Part shown: one piece after another, positions 62,264-64,000 of the stretch
How the letters are laid out: each line of letters starts with the position of its first letter
Numbering within the stretch: the stretch's first letter is position 1
DNA from: Chloroflexota bacterium
GTDB lineage: Bacteria; Chloroflexota; Anaerolineae; Anaerolineales; UBA11579
DNA length: 64,000 nucleotides
Direction of reading: 5' to 3'
Assembly: GCA_016191875.1 (NCBI GenBank)
Contig: JACPVG010000009.1
Location: forward strand, 20,647-84,646
Program-made: the position numbers and the translations under genes
The notes under the pieces: generated by a model
Seen by the model: the letters and a program-made list of their open reading frames with translations, nothing else
What the model was told of the DNA's origin: nothing
Databases searched by the model: none

Positions 62264-63142
62264 ATGGCCTCACCCGCCCGTCCGCTCTTCCAACTCTCGC
62301 GCCGCGAATTCCTGCGCCTCGGCCTGACGACCAGCCTGACCTCCCTTTTCGGCGGAGCCGCCAGCGTCGCCTATGGCTTCAACCTGGAGCCGGATTGGAT
62401 TCACGTCAATCCCATGACGCTCCGGTTGCCGCGCCTGCCGCGCGCCTTCGAGGGCCTGCGCCTGGCCCACCTCACCGACCTGCACGCCGACGACTGGATG
62501 ACCGCCGAACGGCTGGCCCACATCGTCGACCTGGTCAACGACCAGCGCCCGGATGCCGTCGTCCTCACCGGCGACTACGTCACCGGCGTACAGGCCCTCG
62601 AACAGCGCCTGGCGGAGCTCGAAACCCAGCTGGCCCGGCTGGCCGCGCCGGACGGGGTCTTCGCCGTGCTGGGCAACCACGACCACTGGACCGACGCCCG
62701 CGCCATTCGGCAGATGCTGGAAGCCGCCGGCGTGCGCGAACTGCGCAACCGCGCCCACCGCCTCGGCCGCGCCGGCCAGTCGCTCTACCTGTGCGGGGTG
62801 GATGACTACTGGGAGCGCCACGCCGACCTGGGCAAGGTGATGGAGGGCCTGCCGCCGGAAGCCTGCGCCATCCTGCTGGCCCACGAGCCGGATTTCGCCG
62901 ATGAAAGCGCCGCCGCTGGCCGGTTCGACCTCCAGCTTTCCGGCCATTCCCACGGAGGGCAGGTGGCCCTGCCGTTCGTCGGCCCCATCGTCGTGCCCAC
63001 CTACGCCGAGAAATACCCCTCCGGGCTGTACCGGGTCGGGCAGATGTGGCAGTACACCAATCGCGGCCTGGGCATGGTCGAGCCGCGCGTGCGCTTCAAC
63101 TGCCGCCCGGAGATCGCCATCCTCACCCTTCAGTCGGCCTGA
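62264..63142 (+). CDS. Metallophosphoesterase with Tat signal
   Basis: 292 residues. Twin-arginine signal SRREFLRLGL near residue 10, then a hydrophobic stretch. The calcineurin-like motifs are all present: LAHLTDLHADDW, VVLTGDYVTG, AVLGNHDHW and LSGHSHGGQVALP. The protein resembles the YkuE/YaeI group, which includes UDP-diacylglucosamine or phospholipid phosphodiesterases. Exported folded with its metals. No partner gene nearby. Confidence 0.92.
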   Translation: MASPARPLFQLSRREFLRLGLTTSLTSLFGGAASVAYGFNLEPDWIHVNPMTLRLPRLPRAFEGLRLAHLTDLHADDWMTAERLAHIVDLVNDQRPDAVVLTGDYVTGVQALEQRLAELETQLARLAAPDGVFAVLGNHDHWTDARAIRQMLEAAGVRELRNRAHRLGRAGQSLYLCGVDDYWERHADLGKVMEGLPPEACAILLAHEPDFADESAAAGRFDLQLSGHSHGGQVALPFVGPIVVPTYAEKYPSGLYRVGQMWQYTNRGLGMVEPRVRFNCRPEIAILTLQSA

Positions 63143-63266
63143 GAGCCGCCCCCCCAGTTACCCATTACCAATTACCCTTCATCAGTTCCCTTCTTCACAA
63201 ACCATTGACGCGCGCCCGTTAACCTGATAAACTCCTGCGCTGGCATCCCCGCTGGCCGCGTCTTTC

Positions 63267-63294
63267 TTGTTTCGTGGTCGCCGTCTGGTATAAT
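63267..63294 (+). promoter_or_regulatory. Promoter of the tRNA-tuf operon (TTGTTT, 16 bases, TATAAT)
   Basis: TTGTTT at 63267-63272 and TATAAT at 63289-63294. Forty bases before tRNA-Thr. The spacer from 63143 also contains TTACCCATTACCAATTACCC microrepeats. Confidence 0.65.
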
Positions 63295-63336
63295 GGCTTG
63301 CGCTTTTGCGCAGGTTTTCAATTAACAAACGAGCGC

Positions 63337-63409
63337 GCCGACGTAGCTCAGCCGGCAGAGCAACCGCCTTGTAAGCGGTAGGTCATGGGTTCGATTCCCA
63401 TCGTCGGCT
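63337..63409 (+). tRNA. tRNA-Thr (anticodon TGT)
   Basis: Acceptor GCCGACG/CGTCGGC, discriminator T. Anticodon arm ACCGC-CTTGTAA-GCGGT gives TGT. T arm ATGGG-TTCGATT-CCCAT. First of three tRNAs before tuf. Confidence 0.96.
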
Positions 63410-63483
63410 TACGTTGCAGGCTGGCAAGGCAGGCCGAAATCCCCCTCGGCCTGCCCGGCGAGCGGGCAACCGCTCCATAACCT

Positions 63484-63566
63484 GGGCAGGTACCCAAGTG
63501 GCCAAAGGGGACTGACTGTAAATCAGTTGTCGTATGACTTCGGGGGTTCGAATCCCTCCCTGCCCA
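63484..63566 (+). tRNA. tRNA-Tyr (anticodon GTA)
   Basis: Acceptor GGGCAGG/CCTGCCC, discriminator A. Anticodon arm CTGA-CTGTAAA-TCAG gives GTA, with a long variable arm (TTGTCGTATGACTTC) as in bacterial tRNA-Tyr. T arm around GGGTTCGAATCCC. Confidence 0.96.
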
Positions 63567-63616
63567 CTGGCGTTCGCTTCGGCGGGCGCCGGCGCAAATC
63601 GCGGCGCGATTTGCAC

Positions 63617-63689
63617 GCCCTCATAGCTCAGTCGGTAGAGCACGTTCTTGGTAAGAACGGGGTCATGGGTTCAAATCCCATTGAGGGCT
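63617..63689 (+). tRNA. tRNA-Thr (anticodon GGT)
   Basis: Acceptor GCCCTCA/TGAGGGC, discriminator T. Anticodon arm CGTTC-TTGGTAA-GAACG gives GGT. T arm ATGGG-TTCAAAT-CCCAT. Ends 43 bases before tuf, the classic thr-tyr-thr-tuf arrangement. Confidence 0.96.
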
Positions 63690-63732
63690 CTCGAAACGCT
63701 GAAACGGAATCGCTATTTTTAAGGAGAAGACA

Positions 63733-64000
63733 ATGGCCAAGGAAAAGTTTGATCGCAGCAAGCCGCACCTGAACGTGGGGACGATGGGGCACATCGACCA
63801 CGGGAAGACGACGTTGACGGCGGCGATCACCAAGGTGGCGGCGATGCAGGGCGGGGGCTAGTTTCGGGCCTACGACCAGATCGACAACGCCCCGGAGGAG
63901 AAAGAGCGCGGCATCACGATCAACATCTCGCACGTCGAGTACCAGACCGAGAAGCGCCACTACGCCCACGTGGACATGCCCGGCCACCGCGACTACATCA
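63733..64000 (+). pseudogene. tuf: Elongation factor Tu, 5' part, with amber codon at position 43
   Basis: AAGGAG precedes the ATG at 63733. The frame encodes [20 protein letters not shown] and the G1 motif GHIDHGKTT, then TAG at 63859-63861, then continues in the same frame with [20 protein letters not shown] and the G3 motif DMPGHRDY up to the window edge. At this place relatives carry a codon such as CAG or AAG, so one base change explains the stop. An essential gene should not be broken unless a second tuf exists, the base is an error, or the stop is read through. The first about 40 codons use GGG and ACG more than neighbouring genes. Confidence 0.85.

Overview
The window looks like a chromosomal segment of a high-GC member of the Chloroflexota, probably Anaerolineae or a close relative. 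The pointers are DUF2298 'YYY' membrane proteins (a family known mainly from Chloroflexota and Archaea), a mevalonate kinase next to an archaeal-type isopentenyl phosphate kinase, a DUF5679 zinc protein, many glycosyltransferases without outer-membrane assembly genes, and many starts with weak or no Shine-Dalgarno. I saw no rRNA, CRISPR array, transposase or phage module. Taxonomy is inferred from gene families only.

Layout. 1-20628 is one long minus-strand block. It starts with lepA and an AglD/MprF-type membrane protein, continues with a GT4 glycosyltransferase, a methyltransferase, a PMT-like glycosyltransferase, a 1744-residue GT-DUF2298 fusion, a separate DUF2298 protein and another GT-C-like protein, and ends with cmk, a PlsC-like acyltransferase and a sensor cut by the window edge. 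20658-22258 holds a low-GC FRG-domain gene that abuts, and seems to have replaced, the 3' end of tlyA. 22448-26999 is plus strand: a UbiA-type prenyltransferase, mevalonate kinase and isopentenyl phosphate kinase in a tight operon, then dgt and greA. 27057-30192 has a CoA-binding protein, a degenerate small secreted gene, and a two-gene membrane operon whose second gene carries an in-frame amber codon. 30359-36997 carries topA with an extra N-terminal DUF5679 zinc domain, a free DUF5679 gene just upstream, manC, dprA, a P-loop kinase and a membrane protein. 37181-40484 is leuS behind a leucine T-box riboswitch whose Stem I apex has acquired two extra hairpins, then two tRNA-Ala genes. 40748-55889 holds scattered single genes: a ComEA-like lipoprotein, a DUF2652 protein, a membrane Ser/Thr kinase, lipoproteins, cupin, GNAT, an SAH-hydrolase-like protein, dnaK, rnd and a beta-CASP hydrolase. 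55940-63142 has tRNA-Ser, small orphan genes, a promoter/micro-ORF/terminator unit, tRNA-Pro overlapping a start codon, a methyltransferase, a TIR-WD40 protein and a Tat phosphoesterase. 63267-64000 is a tRNA-Thr/Tyr/Thr-tuf operon whose tuf has an amber codon at position 43.

How the genes may work together. The first 20 kb plus 22.4-25.1 kb read as a surface-glycan programme: MVK and IPK would feed isoprenoid carrier synthesis, the UbiA protein would load a polyprenyl phosphate, and the GT4, GT-C, YYY and AglD-like membrane proteins would build, move or transfer glycans. That link is inference. dprA and the ComEA-like lipoprotein suggest DNA uptake. A second theme is dispersed short repeats and palindromes in the spacers: several overlap the stop codon of the preceding gene, and some lie inside the leuS riboswitch.
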